Assembly: GCF_000177635.2 (NCBI RefSeq)
Contig: NC_014836.1
Coordinates: 229,501 to 293,500 of the forward strand
DNA length: 64,000 nt
Reading direction: 5' to 3'
Origin: Desulfurispirillum indicum S5
GTDB lineage: Bacteria > Chrysiogenota > Chrysiogenetes > Chrysiogenales > Chrysiogenaceae
In this document: piece by piece, positions 46,839-56,438 of the stretch
How positions within the stretch are numbered: the stretch's first letter is position 1
Layout of the letters: each line of letters begins with the position of its first letter
Made by a program: the position numbers and the translations under genes
Notes under the pieces: model-generated
Told to the model about the DNA's origin: nothing
Seen by the model: the letters and a program-made list of their open reading frames with translations, nothing else
Database searches by the model: none

Positions 46839-47124
46839 AAAGAGCCTCTTTGTCAATTCTTCGCTTGAGAAAAGGGTTCATGTTTTCGCGATAGGTGACG
46901 ATATCCACTGGGCACTGGAGCACTTCTTCAAGTTCAGACTTCAGCCCTGCCAAGAGGAAAAGATCCGGGCGTTCGATACGAATCACCACATCCACATCGC
47001 TGCTCTCCTTCAATTCCCCACGGGCGACAGAGCCAAAGAGGCCAATTTCAAGCAGGCCGTATTCCTGCGCATGCTTCTGCTTGAAGTCCTGGAGTGTCTT
47101 CAGGAGTTTATCCGTGCTTTGCAA
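46831..47124 (-). CDS. mntA: MntA-family nucleotidyltransferase antitoxin
   Basis: A 97-residue minimal nucleotidyltransferase. The motif GSVARG followed by SSDVDVVI gives the GSX10DXD signature with both metal aspartates. Such proteins transfer AMP to the HEPN toxin partner and keep it inactive. It lies 16 bases downstream of clpC on the same strand, so the pair may be read by clpC transcripts as well as its own promoter. Confidence 0.88.
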   Translation of the reverse strand: MQSTDKLLKTLQDFKQKHAQEYGLLEIGLFGSVARGELKESSDVDVVIRIERPDLFLLAGLKSELEEVLQCPVDIVTYRENMNPFLKRRIDKEALYA

Positions 47125-47140
47125 GGCACACGCTCCATTC

Positions 47141-49576
47141 CTACTTGAACTTCACCTGGTCATTTTCCACGGTGATTTTCAGGTTTTTGCGGTTTTTGAA
47201 TTTGCCTCGCAGCAGTTCTTCGGCCAGGGTGTCTTCCACGAATTTCTGCATGACCCGCTTGAGGGGTCTGGCGCCGTAGATTTTGTCGTAGCCCTTCTGC
47301 AGCAGGAAGTCGCAGGCTTCGTCGGTCAGCTGCAGGCGCAGCTGGCGATCCTTGAGGCGTCGGTTCATGGTTTCCAGCAGCAGGTGCAGGATCTGACGCA
47401 GGTGGCTCTCTTCCAGGGGGTGGAAGACGACGATTTCGTCGATGCGGTTGATGAGTTCGGGGCTGAAGATGCGGCGCACTTCACCCATGACGTTTTCCTT
47501 CATGCGGTCGAAGTCGATGACGCTGTGGGAGCGGGTGGCGTCCTTGCCGAAGCCCATCTGCTTGTCGGCTCCAATCATGCGGGCTCCGGCGTTGGAGGTC
47601 ATGATGATGATGGTGTTGCGAAAATCCACCACGTGGCCGTAGGAGTCGGTCAGGCGGCCATCGTCGAAGATCTGCAGCAGGATGTTGAAGATTTCGGGGT
47701 GGGCTTTTTCGATTTCATCCAGCAGGATGACGCTGTAGGGGCGGCGGCGCACTTTTTCTGTCAGCTGGCCTCCTTCTTCGTAGCCCACGTAGCCCGGAGG
47801 CGCGCCTACCAGGCGGGAGACGGAGTGTTTCTCCATGTATTCGCTCATATCGAAGCGCACCAGGGCGTCTTCATTGTCGAAGAGGTGTTCGGCCAGGGAT
47901 TTGGCCAGTTCGGTTTTGCCCACGCCAGTGGGGCCGAGGAAGAGGAAGGCGCCGATGGGCTTGGTGGCAGACTGCAGGCCGACGCGGCTGCGGCGGATGG
48001 CCTTGGCCACGGCTTTGACGCCTTCGTCCTGCCCCACCATGCGCTTGTGCAGTTCGTCTTCCAGGGAGAGCAGCTTCTGGGTTTCCCGCTCCTGGAGTTT
48101 TTGCAGGGGGATGCCGGTCATGAGTGAGACGACGCTGGCGATGTCCTCTTCACCGATCACGGGTTCAATCTTCTCCTGCTCCTTCTTCCACTCCAGTTTC
48201 TCCTTCTCCAGCCGGATAATGAGTTTTTCCTGCTCGTCACGCAGTTTGGCGGCGGTTTCGAAGTCCTGCTTGCCGATGGCGTCCTTCTGCTCTTCGCGCA
48301 GTTGCTGGGAGCGGCTCTCCATCTTCTTGAGGTTGTCGGGCAGGATGACCTTGTAGATGCGGGCGCGGGCGCAGGCTTCGTCTATGACGTCTATGGCCTT
48401 GTCGGGCAGGAACTTGTTGGTGATATAGCGGGTGGAAAGGCTGATGGCGGCCACGATGGCGGGATCGGTGATGCGCACGTGGTGGTGTTTTTCGTAGCGC
48501 TCCCGCAGCCCCTTGAGGATTTCCACGGTGTCGTCGTCGGAGGGTTCGCTGACCAGTACCGTCTGAAAGCGTCGCTCCAGGGGGGCGTCCTTTTCAAAGT
48601 ACTTGCGGTATTCGGCCAGGGTGGTGGCGCCGATGCACTGGATTTCGCCACGGGAGAGGCTGGGTTTGAGCATGTTGGAGGCGTCGATGGAGCCTTCGGC
48701 CGCGCCGGCGCCGATCAGGGTATGGATTTCATCAATGAAGATGATGACATTGTCGTTTTCGGTGATCTCGCGCATGATATTTTTCATGCGCTCTTCAAAC
48801 TGGCCCCGGTACTTGGTGCCAGCCACCAGCATGCCCAGATTCAGGCTGATAAGGCGTTTGCTGGCGAGAATTTCGGGGATATCCCGGCTGGCGATGCGCT
48901 GGGCCAGGCCTTCGGCGATGGCGGTTTTGCCGACGCCGGGCTCGCCAATGAGCACGGGGTTGTTTTTGGTGCGGCGGCACAGCACCTGGATGACCCGCTC
49001 GATGACGCTGTCGCGGCCGATCACGGGATCAAGCCGGCCTTCGGCGGCCAGTTTGGTGAGGTCGCGGCCAAATTCATCCAGGGTGGGTGTGGGGGCCTTG
49101 CGGGACTGGATGGTGCGGTTCATGCTGTCCAGGTCGGGACGACCGGCGATGACGCGGTTGATCTCTTCGCGGATATGGGGCAGCGAGAGGCCCATGGCGC
49201 TGAGGATATCGTAGGCTTTGCCTTTCTGTTCGCGCATCAGGCCGATGAGAATATGTTCGTCGGCCACATAGTTCTGATTGGTGAGTTTGGCCTCTTCCAC
49301 CGCGTACTCCAGTACCTTCTTGGACTGGGCGCTGAAGGGGATGTCGGCATCCATGATGGTGTTGCGGCCGATGGGCAGGTATTTTTCTATCTCCAGCTTC
49401 AGGATGTTGATGTTGATGCCCATGCGCTTGATGACATTGACGCCGATGCCGCCGTTGTCCTTGATGATGCCCAGCAGCAGGTGTTCGGTGGATATGGAGC
49501 CCTGCTGCAGGCGCGCGGCCTCCTGGCGGGCAATGATAATGATACGCCTGGCTCTTTCGGTGAACTGCTCGAACAT
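47141..49576 (-). CDS. clpC: ATP-dependent Clp protease ATP-binding subunit ClpC
   Basis: An 811-residue Hsp100 unfoldase. Two Clp_N repeats (about 1-140) precede AAA1 with Walker [10 protein letters not shown] (about 208), a middle region with a UVR-type segment ([15 protein letters not shown], about 425), and AAA2 with Walker [20 protein letters not shown] (about 540). The short middle domain marks ClpC rather than ClpB. It feeds unfolded proteins to ClpP, which is not in the window. ClpC is uncommon in gammaproteobacteria, a clue to lineage. Confidence 0.96.
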   Translation of the reverse strand: MFEQFTERARRIIIIARQEAARLQQGSISTEHLLLGIIKDNGGIGVNVIKRMGININILKLEIEKYLPIGRNTIMDADIPFSAQSKKVLEYAVEEAKLTNQNYVADEHILIGLMREQKGKAYDILSAMGLSLPHIREEINRVIAGRPDLDSMNRTIQSRKAPTPTLDEFGRDLTKLAAEGRLDPVIGRDSVIERVIQVLCRRTKNNPVLIGEPGVGKTAIAEGLAQRIASRDIPEILASKRLISLNLGMLVAGTKYRGQFEERMKNIMREITENDNVIIFIDEIHTLIGAGAAEGSIDASNMLKPSLSRGEIQCIGATTLAEYRKYFEKDAPLERRFQTVLVSEPSDDDTVEILKGLRERYEKHHHVRITDPAIVAAISLSTRYITNKFLPDKAIDVIDEACARARIYKVILPDNLKKMESRSQQLREEQKDAIGKQDFETAAKLRDEQEKLIIRLEKEKLEWKKEQEKIEPVIGEEDIASVVSLMTGIPLQKLQERETQKLLSLEDELHKRMVGQDEGVKAVAKAIRRSRVGLQSATKPIGAFLFLGPTGVGKTELAKSLAEHLFDNEDALVRFDMSEYMEKHSVSRLVGAPPGYVGYEEGGQLTEKVRRRPYSVILLDEIEKAHPEIFNILLQIFDDGRLTDSYGHVVDFRNTIIIMTSNAGARMIGADKQMGFGKDATRSHSVIDFDRMKENVMGEVRRIFSPELINRIDEIVVFHPLEESHLRQILHLLLETMNRRLKDRQLRLQLTDEACDFLLQKGYDKIYGARPLKRVMQKFVEDTLAEELLRGKFKNRKNLKITVENDQVKFK

Positions 49577-49815
49577 ACCCTGTCTCCTGTTGTGAAGTGC
49601 CGTTGCCAGCCAAATGGGAGTATACCCTGCGGGGCGATAGTGTCAACTGATTCGGAGATCTGTGCTGGTGCCTCCCTTGTCAAGGGGTGGCACATGGGGT
49701 ATAACTTGCTGCTGGAAAACGGGCGTCGCCCCTGCCCGGTCGTGTCTGCTCCAGGTGCCCGCATGGCCGCCTGAAACCTTGCGGGGCCCCATGAAAACAT
49801 ACGGGAGTTATACCT

Positions 49816-50742
49816 ATGACCATGTCCATACAGGAAAAACAGCAGCGGGTCCGTGAACTGCTCAAGGAGCGAAACGCCGTCCTGCTGGCGCACTACTATC
49901 AGCGCGATGAAGTGCAGGCCATTGCCGACTTTGCCGGCGACAGCCTTGGCCTCTCCATCGAAGCTACCAGGACCGACGCTCCGGTGATCGTCTTCGCCGG
50001 AGTGCACTTCATGGCAGAAAGCGTCTACATCCTCTCCCCTGAAAAAACCGTGATTCTGCCCGCCATACAGGCCGGCTGCCCCATGGCCGACATGATCACC
50101 AAGGAGAAACTGCTGGCCCTCAGGGATGAATATCCCGGCTATACCGTGGTCTGCTATGTGAACAGCTCGGCGGAAGTGAAAGCGTACTCCGATATCTGCT
50201 GCACCTCGGGCAATATGCTGAAGGTCATCGAGAGTATTGAAAACGACAAGATCCTCATGATTCCCGATAAGAACCTGGCCAAGTTTGCAGCGCGCCACTT
50301 TCCCGAAAAGGATATCAAGTGGTACAGCGGCTACTGCCCTACCCACGATCGCGTCAACGCGGCCGATGTGGAAGAGGTCAAGGCCCTGTATCCCGACGCC
50401 GAGGTGATTGCCCACCCCGAGTGTGCGCCGGAAGTGCTGGCCCTGGCCGATCACATCTGCTCCACCAGCGGCATGTCCCCCTACGCCCGGCAGAGCAGTG
50501 CGCGGGAATTCATCATCGCCACCGAGATGGGAGTGCTGTACCAGCTGCGCAAGGATAATCCCGACAAGAAATTTTATATTGCTTCGCGCCGCCTGCTCTG
50601 CCCCAACATGAAGATGACTACTCTGGACAGCATCATCCGCTCCCTGGAAACCATGGAGAACATCATCACGGTCCCCGAGGAGATACGCCTGAAGGCGCGG
50701 GCGGCGGTGGAAAAGATGATCGCTATCCCCCGCAACGCCTGA
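49816..50742 (+). CDS. nadA: Quinolinate synthase
   Basis: A 308-residue [4Fe-4S] enzyme joining iminoaspartate and dihydroxyacetone phosphate in NAD synthesis. LLAHYYQRDEVQ and ADFAGDSLGLS mark the N-terminus. The three cluster cysteines lie in SDICCTSGN, HPECAPEV and LLCPNMK. GGGAG is nine bases before the ATG. It overlaps the next gene by one base (TGATG), and nadB is absent from the window. Confidence 0.96.
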   Translation: MTMSIQEKQQRVRELLKERNAVLLAHYYQRDEVQAIADFAGDSLGLSIEATRTDAPVIVFAGVHFMAESVYILSPEKTVILPAIQAGCPMADMITKEKLLALRDEYPGYTVVCYVNSSAEVKAYSDICCTSGNMLKVIESIENDKILMIPDKNLAKFAARHFPEKDIKWYSGYCPTHDRVNAADVEEVKALYPDAEVIAHPECAPEVLALADHICSTSGMSPYARQSSAREFIIATEMGVLYQLRKDNPDKKFYIASRRLLCPNMKMTTLDSIIRSLETMENIITVPEEIRLKARAAVEKMIAIPRNA

Positions 50743-51416
50743 TGCGTTCCGAGCACCTGACCATCTCGCGCCACCGTGGCGCACGTTGTATCAGGGCTCG
50801 CGTTTCCCCCGAGGGCATTCGCGTTACCGCGCCTGTGCGGACGCCAGCCGCCGCCATTGATCTCTTCGTGCAGACCCACTGGGACCACCTGCAGCAAACC
50901 TTCGAAGAACTCAGCCGCCATATGCGTCACATCACCTGGGAGCCCGGCTCCCAGGTGCCCTATCTTGGGCAGTGGTACGAGCTGGAACGCTCTTGCGGCG
51001 CCTGCCTGCGTGGCAGCGTGGGGATTCGCGCGGAGAAACTGGTGGTGATTCCCGCCCTCGGTGGGAACCGGAGCCTGGGAGAGCAGGTGGCCGCCTGGTA
51101 TCGTCAGCAGGCCAAAAGCCATATATTCGGGCGCTGCAGCCACTACGCCCGTGAAATGGGCGTGAGCTATGAAGCCATCCGGGTCAAGGACCAGTCCACC
51201 CGCTGGGGCAGCTGCTCCTCACGGGGCAACCTGAACTTCAACTGGAAGCTGGTCACCATGCCGCCTTTTGTGCTGGATTACGTGGTCGTCCACGAACTGG
51301 CCCACCGCAGACACCTCAACCACGGCGCCGAATTCTGGACCCTGGTTCAGCGTCACAGCTCCCGGGTGGAAGAAGCCCGGGCCTATCTGAAGTCCTATAA
51401 TCTGGTGTTCGCGTAG
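50742..51416 (+). CDS. YgjP/DUF45-type zinc metallopeptidase
   Basis: A 224-residue protein of the YgjP (WLM/SprT-related) family. The zinc site is VVVHELAHRRHLNHGAEFW, an HExxH with the downstream His. QSTRWGSCSSRGNLNFNW is the family marker. No signal peptide, so cytoplasmic. It is coupled to nadA by a one-base overlap without obvious pathway link. Substrate unknown. Confidence 0.9.
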   Translation: MRSEHLTISRHRGARCIRARVSPEGIRVTAPVRTPAAAIDLFVQTHWDHLQQTFEELSRHMRHITWEPGSQVPYLGQWYELERSCGACLRGSVGIRAEKLVVIPALGGNRSLGEQVAAWYRQQAKSHIFGRCSHYAREMGVSYEAIRVKDQSTRWGSCSSRGNLNFNWKLVTMPPFVLDYVVVHELAHRRHLNHGAEFWTLVQRHSSRVEEARAYLKSYNLVFA

Positions 51417-51433
51417 CCCTGCCGAAAATCCTG

Positions 51434-53812
51434 CTACCGCTGCAGGCCCCGCAGCAGGCGCTGCCCCTCATCCCTGATCTGATCCCGCAGTTCCTGCTCC
51501 AGTTTTTTCTTTTCCTCTTCCAGCTGTCGCCTCTGTTCATCGGAAAGGCGCTGTAGTTCTGCGTCCAGGCGGGCCTTTAACGCCTTTTCAGAGAGGTCCG
51601 TACCCACTCGCTGCTCCAGGGCCTGCAGAGTGGAGATGTCGCCGCGCAGCACCGCCTGCAGCTCTTCAAGCTCTTTTTCGCTGATGCCGGAATTGCGGAT
51701 CATCTCCGTGGCCAGCTGCTCCAGCTCCGCTTTCAGGCGCTGTTCAAACAGGCGTCGCTGTTCGTCAAGTTCGGCGCGGAAACGGTTGCTCAGCTGGCGG
51801 TCCAGGTCGGTGGAGAGGCTGACCCTCGGGCTGGTGAAACGCCCCGAGAGACGCATATCCACGTCGAACTGGCTGACGCTGTCCAGGGTGCGGTGGATGA
51901 TGCGTTCCAGTTCATTGCCGGGGTTTTCCAGGCCGAGCCTGGCGTCCAGAAAGTGCAGTACGCCGCGTCCGCTGAGAGTGCCGCCGCTGGTGATGTCGAT
52001 GCGCATATCGGTCTGCAGGCGGCTGGGGCTCATGAAAAGGCGGTCAACCCGGGAACCGCTCTTTTCATAGCCACGCAGGGTAATATTCAGGGTATCCAGG
52101 GGCTCAGCCTGACGGCGCTCGCTGACCCAATCGATGCGCAGGGAGTCGTAGCCGCTGACACGGCTGGACTGCAGGAAGGCCTCCATGGGTCTGCCGGTGA
52201 CGCGCTGGTTGTCGGTCATGCCCTGCAGTCTTCCGGCAAACTGGTTGCCGCTGCCGGTGGTGATATCCAGCGCTGCGTTGGCGATGAGCCAGCCGGGTTT
52301 GGGGTCGTACAGGGTGAAGTGGACAATGCGCCCTTCACCGCGCGAAGGCTTGCTGCCGGCCTGCTCTTCGCGCTGGGCGGAGCGCTGGCGCAGCTTTTCC
52401 ACATAGGGGGAAAGGCGATAGTACCACTCCCGCAGGTTTTCCAGGTTCTCCTGCACGTCTTCGCCCAGGAGGGTTCCCGCCAGTTCAAAGGCGCCATCGG
52501 CGTCAAAGGAGTACTTCTCGCGCAGGGCGTCAAAATCATCGCCGGGGAGTGCCTGCAACGCTCTGATGAGCTGGCGGGCCTCGTCGCGGTCGCGGGCCAG
52601 GTCGCGCAGGAGGGCTTCGTACTGGTCGACCTCAACGCGCATTTCCCGTTGCAGGGTGCGTGCCTCCTCCAGCAGCTGGCGCAGCTCGCTCTCGCTGCGG
52701 ATGGTTCGGGCCTGTTGTTCGAGTTCCCGGAAGCGCTCCTGGTAGGGCTGCATATCGGGGCGGCCCAGGGGCAGATCCTGCCATTTGTTTTCAATCTCCT
52801 CCAGGCGCTGTTCGATGCGCTGCCCTTCCGTGCGGGTGTGCAGGGTCTCCTGACGCACCACATCCCGTGGCTCGGGCAGGCGTTGGGATACATCGGCCAC
52901 GAAGGTCTGCGCTGCCGATGGTTCCGTCGCGGGGGGCTTTGGCGCTGGCTCCAGGATGCGGGCGGGAGACTGGCGGGGCTGGTCCAGGGCGACGCCGCTG
53001 GCCACCACTTCGTCCAGCAAGAAGCGCCGCTGCAGCAGATGTCCCGAGTCTATGCGCAGGGCGATGCGCTCCGCCTGGGCCAGATTGCGCATGGCGTCGG
53101 TTTTGTCGGGAACCTGGAGGCCGCGGATCTCCAGGGCCAGGGGATTCAGGGAAGTATCCAGGGAATCGATTTCCACGGAGGCTCCGGCGGCGCGGCTCAG
53201 GCCAATTTCCAGGCCCTTTTTTACCAGGGGATCCATGAAGACCAGTATAAACAGGCTGATGCCACCGATGATGACCACATAGACCAGGGCTCCGATCCAG
53301 CGGATGGGCAGCGGCTTTTTCAGCTGGTCAAAACTGGTGTCGTAAGCCAGAAAGAGGCGCACCACGGGAACCTTCTCCGTGAATCGCGAGATGGGGCCAC
53401 GGTAGAGTTTGACGATGGCGTGAAAGATCAGCCAGGCGGGAAGGAAAAGGGCCATGGCAAGAGCCAGGGAGCCGATGACCAGGGAGTTGTTGAAGCGGGT
53501 CAGGCCCATCCAGGGGTTGTTGTACCAGGCCGTCCAGGTTGCTTCCAGGGCGGGGAGGGTCAGGATGCTGTAGCCAGCCATTTCCATGAGCGGATCAAGG
53601 AGGTAGGCGATGCCGGAGAAGACAGCCACGGCCACGAAAAAGACACCGATGTTGATATTGAGGAAAAAGGCGAGGAAGAAGACAAACAGGTTATGAAGGG
53701 TGAAGAAGGGCGAGAGGCCGGGAATGAGAGCCAGGGCAACCGCCAGGCTGATCTGCCAGGGGCGGGCTTTGGAGTTAAAGGCAGCCAGGGCGCGGCCGAG
53801 GATTTCAAACAT
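51434..53812 (-). CDS. TIGR03546/TIGR03545 fusion membrane protein
   Basis: A 792-residue protein. The first 160 residues are a small membrane domain with three hydrophobic stretches (ALIPGLSPFFTLHNLFVFF), like TIGR03546/DUF2062 proteins. A second membrane segment (about 175-200) leads to a long extracytoplasmic part with coiled coils and repeated amphipathic strands (about 210-720), like TIGR03545, and ends in a charged coiled coil (about 700-785). In other bacteria these are usually two adjacent genes, so this looks like a natural fusion. AsmA-like lipid transport is a possible role, unproven. Confidence 0.75.
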   Translation of the reverse strand: MFEILGRALAAFNSKARPWQISLAVALALIPGLSPFFTLHNLFVFFLAFFLNINIGVFFVAVAVFSGIAYLLDPLMEMAGYSILTLPALEATWTAWYNNPWMGLTRFNNSLVIGSLALAMALFLPAWLIFHAIVKLYRGPISRFTEKVPVVRLFLAYDTSFDQLKKPLPIRWIGALVYVVIIGGISLFILVFMDPLVKKGLEIGLSRAAGASVEIDSLDTSLNPLALEIRGLQVPDKTDAMRNLAQAERIALRIDSGHLLQRRFLLDEVVASGVALDQPRQSPARILEPAPKPPATEPSAAQTFVADVSQRLPEPRDVVRQETLHTRTEGQRIEQRLEEIENKWQDLPLGRPDMQPYQERFRELEQQARTIRSESELRQLLEEARTLQREMRVEVDQYEALLRDLARDRDEARQLIRALQALPGDDFDALREKYSFDADGAFELAGTLLGEDVQENLENLREWYYRLSPYVEKLRQRSAQREEQAGSKPSRGEGRIVHFTLYDPKPGWLIANAALDITTGSGNQFAGRLQGMTDNQRVTGRPMEAFLQSSRVSGYDSLRIDWVSERRQAEPLDTLNITLRGYEKSGSRVDRLFMSPSRLQTDMRIDITSGGTLSGRGVLHFLDARLGLENPGNELERIIHRTLDSVSQFDVDMRLSGRFTSPRVSLSTDLDRQLSNRFRAELDEQRRLFEQRLKAELEQLATEMIRNSGISEKELEELQAVLRGDISTLQALEQRVGTDLSEKALKARLDAELQRLSDEQRRQLEEEKKKLEQELRDQIRDEGQRLLRGLQR

Positions 53813-53902
53813 GGATGTGACCCCCTTGTCTATGCTAAAATAACAAATTACGCAATATTACGCGGCAACACTTCAGATGAGGCCTTTTCAGTAAACTGTT
53901 AT

Positions 53903-53911
53903 ATTCCAGGC
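53903..53911 (+). promoter_or_regulatory. Extended -10 promoter candidate
   Basis: TGTTATATT fits an extended -10 element (TG, one base, TATAAT-like) about 70 bases before the tRNA nucleotidyltransferase start. No good -35 box is present, which extended -10 promoters tolerate. Confidence 0.3.
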
Positions 53912-53980
53912 AGCAAAACGGGTCAAGCCGGGAAGACGCTTCCGGGTGGTCATCCCCTGATAGCCTGCCAGGAGGTAGAC

Positions 53981-55489
53981 GTGAAAACATGCTCCCTTTC
54001 CCCCTCCCATGACGAACAGTGGCTTTTGCAGACCCTGCAGGAGATCGGCACCTCCCTTGGTGGCCATGGTGTGCGCATAGCCGGTGGCTGGGTACGCGAC
54101 CACCTGCGGGGGATCGTCACCAGTGATATGGACGTCCTGCTGCTGAACATGGATGCCGAGGCGTTCGCTGAACGGCTGCAGCAGCGGGGGTACGGTTCCC
54201 GGCATATCATCGAGCCAAAGCCGGCTCAGGCCCGGATGGCGCGTACGGTCAGGGTCTGCCTGTCACTGCCTTCGGGGGAGCGCTTTGAAGTCGATCTGGG
54301 AACCCTGGCCACTGGCGATGGGGAAAGTCTCGATGAAGCTTTGCGCCAGGATGCTGCGGGGCGCGATCTGACCATTAACGCCCTCTTTTACGATCCGGCC
54401 ACTGCGACGGTGGAAGATCGCACCGGCCAGGGGCTCGATGACCTGCGCCGTGGCCTGCTGCGGGTGCCCGGTGCCCGTCGCTGTAACCTTTGGGACGATC
54501 CCCTGCGCCTGCTGCGCATTGCCCGCTTCCATGCCACCACCGGCTTTGCTGTCGAAGCGCAAACCAGGTGTCTGATGGATGATCGGCAGCTGCAGCAGCG
54601 GCTTGTCCGGTGCACCAGCCCCGAGAGAATCGGCCAGGAGCTGCTGGCCATGTGGTCGCATCCCCGGGGGAGCCGGGCCATGGAGCTGCTGCATGACTGT
54701 GGTGTTCTGGACGCGCTGCTGCTGGCATCCCAAGGTGAGGGAGAGCTGGTGGAGCAGCTGGCCTCCTGGGATATGGATCAGGGCAATGGACACCACGCGC
54801 TGAACCTGTGGCAGCACAGTATTGCCGCCATGGCGTGCATGGGTGGGCAGCAGGCCGATGCCGATAGACAAACCCTGGCCTTGCTGCAGGCGGCTGCTTT
54901 GCTGCACGATGTGGGCAAGCGCTACCGCCCCCTGTGGGGCGAAAAGGAAGGGGTGGGTCGCACCTATCACGCTCACGAGCACACCAGTGCCCACATGGTG
55001 CAAAGCCTGTGTATCTGGCTGTGTCTTGGAAGGCGTTTCTGCGAATCACTCTGTGCCCTGGTGCGTGCCCATATGCTGCCTTCGGGGCTGAAGGATGCCA
55101 AAGATCCGGCATTGCGTCGCTTTCTGCGCCGTATGGCTGAAGAAGGCGTCCAGTGGCGGTCGGTTTTTGCCCTCAGCCACTGCGATATCCTGGCCAAGGG
55201 GCAGGCCGATGAACAGCTGGCACCTGTTCTGAGTCAGCTGGCGAGCCTGGAACAACGTCTGGAGGGTCTTGAAGCCCAGGCCGCGTCCCTTGGCACGCCC
55301 ATCGGGCGCCCGGTGCTCAATGGGCGCCAGATCATGGAGGTGTTTGGCAACAGCACGGCGGGCCCCTGGGTGGGAGAGGTGTTGCAGGCCCTTCTGGAGA
55401 TGCAGGACACCGAACCGGCCATGGACTCTGCTGAAGCCGCCAGGCGTCTGCGGGCCCTGTTCCCTGCCTATGGAGCCCCAGAACGCTGA
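53981..55489 (+). CDS. tRNA nucleotidyltransferase with HD domain (CCA- or CC-adding)
   Basis: A 502-residue class II polymerase that extends tRNA 3' ends. GGWVRD (about 33) and the metal motif SDMDVLL form the head domain, RDLTINALFYD and DDPLRLLRIARF the neck with the nucleotide-choosing DxxR. An HD phosphohydrolase domain follows (LLHDVGKRYRP near 307). The start is GTG 53981, with AGGAGG five bases upstream; the frame is open far upstream but that part is antisense to a real gene. A separate A-adding type enzyme lies at 58893-61520, so this one probably adds CC only. Confidence 0.85.
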   Translation: MKTCSLSPSHDEQWLLQTLQEIGTSLGGHGVRIAGGWVRDHLRGIVTSDMDVLLLNMDAEAFAERLQQRGYGSRHIIEPKPAQARMARTVRVCLSLPSGERFEVDLGTLATGDGESLDEALRQDAAGRDLTINALFYDPATATVEDRTGQGLDDLRRGLLRVPGARRCNLWDDPLRLLRIARFHATTGFAVEAQTRCLMDDRQLQQRLVRCTSPERIGQELLAMWSHPRGSRAMELLHDCGVLDALLLASQGEGELVEQLASWDMDQGNGHHALNLWQHSIAAMACMGGQQADADRQTLALLQAAALLHDVGKRYRPLWGEKEGVGRTYHAHEHTSAHMVQSLCIWLCLGRRFCESLCALVRAHMLPSGLKDAKDPALRRFLRRMAEEGVQWRSVFALSHCDILAKGQADEQLAPVLSQLASLEQRLEGLEAQAASLGTPIGRPVLNGRQIMEVFGNSTAGPWVGEVLQALLEMQDTEPAMDSAEAARRLRALFPAYGAPER

Positions 55490-55540
55490 GCTGATCTCAG
55501 GTTGCATGGGCGCAGCAATCTTGCCAACAGTCGCTTTCGG

Positions 55541-55589
55541 TTGCGCAAAGTGTCTTGTGGTGCTAGCATAACCAGGTTTCTTTCCTGGT
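55541..55589 (+). promoter_or_regulatory. Promoter with overlapping dyad
   Basis: TTGCGC and TAGCAT are spaced by 17 bases. Just after the -10, where transcription would start, is the perfect inverted repeat ACCAGG-7-CCTGGT (55571-55589). The position suits a repressor operator or an RNA 5' hairpin. It precedes the unknown membrane protein by 52 bases. Confidence 0.35.
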
Positions 55590-55640
55590 GCTTTTCTCTG
55601 AAGCAAGAATCCCCTGGAAAAATACGGAAGGATCAAAGCC

Positions 55641-56438
55641 ATGGCATCCCATATTCTTTTCCGTCTGCGCGAAACACTGCGTTTCCTGGTGGCGCTTTTC
55701 AGCAGCCGCACCGGGCGTGGGTTTATTGCCGTATACCTGCTGAATATTCTGGTGCTGGCGCTGGTGGTTCTGCTGGGCTTCTCCGCTCTGCTCTTCGGCC
55801 TCTTCGAGGGCATGGTGCTGCGTCGCCGTACCATGATGCTGAGCCTTGGTACCCTGGTGACACTGCTGGTAACGGTTCCCCTGATCACCATGCCCTTCTT
55901 CTCCTTCAAGGATGTCATCGATCGCTTTGTCAACCTGGTCACTCGCCGTCGGCTTTTTGTGCACCTCAGTGATCACGTGTTTTATCGCCCGACGGTCAGC
56001 GGGCATATCTCCCTGCATCTGGCCAAGGCCCACGCGATTCTCGACGAAAAATACCGCCTGCTGTGTGCCGCTCCCCAGGGCACCAGCCAGATCAGTCGTC
56101 AGCTGGCCATTTCTCTTGGACGCTCCATTCGCGATGCCGTGCGCCTCTCCCGTGACCTGGTGGAAAAAGGTCGCCTGAAAAAAGAGCAACTTATCGTGGG
56201 CGCCACCTATGGCTATCTTTTCGGAGCCGCCAAGAGCAAGCTGGGGCTGCGACGTCATCAGCCTTCATGGTTCCAGCGCCTCTTCAGTGATCTGTTCTAT
56301 CGCTTTGGCGCTCTGCATGCGGTGTATATGTATTTCATCATCCACGACAGTCTGCCTCCTTCCTTTGACCCGGTGTATTTCATGGCCAGCATTGAAGATG
56401 TGGTGGGCACAAACAGCAGCGAGGGTCCGCCGTGCTGA
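55641..56438 (+). CDS. Unknown membrane protein with possible winged-helix region
   Basis: A 265-residue protein not assigned to a family. Two hydrophobic helices (about 27-54 and 64-92) are followed by a soluble part. Residues 145-190 (GTSQISRQLAISLGRSIRDA, then LVEKGRLKKEQL) look like a helix-turn-helix plus wing entry, but this is a visual impression only. Its end overlaps aroE by seven bases, so the two are co-translated. Confidence 0.55.
   Translation: MASHILFRLRETLRFLVALFSSRTGRGFIAVYLLNILVLALVVLLGFSALLFGLFEGMVLRRRTMMLSLGTLVTLLVTVPLITMPFFSFKDVIDRFVNLVTRRRLFVHLSDHVFYRPTVSGHISLHLAKAHAILDEKYRLLCAAPQGTSQISRQLAISLGRSIRDAVRLSRDLVEKGRLKKEQLIVGATYGYLFGAAKSKLGLRRHQPSWFQRLFSDLFYRFGALHAVYMYFIIHDSLPPSFDPVYFMASIEDVVGTNSSEGPPC

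Noticed and set aside
48302-49774. 490-residue plus-strand frame, and a similar one at 46895-48127
   Set aside because: Both are antisense to clpC with repetitive Gly/Asp/Ala composition and no family.
51893-53980. Long in-frame extension upstream of the tRNA nucleotidyltransferase
   Set aside because: It is antisense to the TIGR03546/TIGR03545 gene, has Gly/Gln-rich shadow composition and no family match. The GTG at 53981 has a strong ribosome site.
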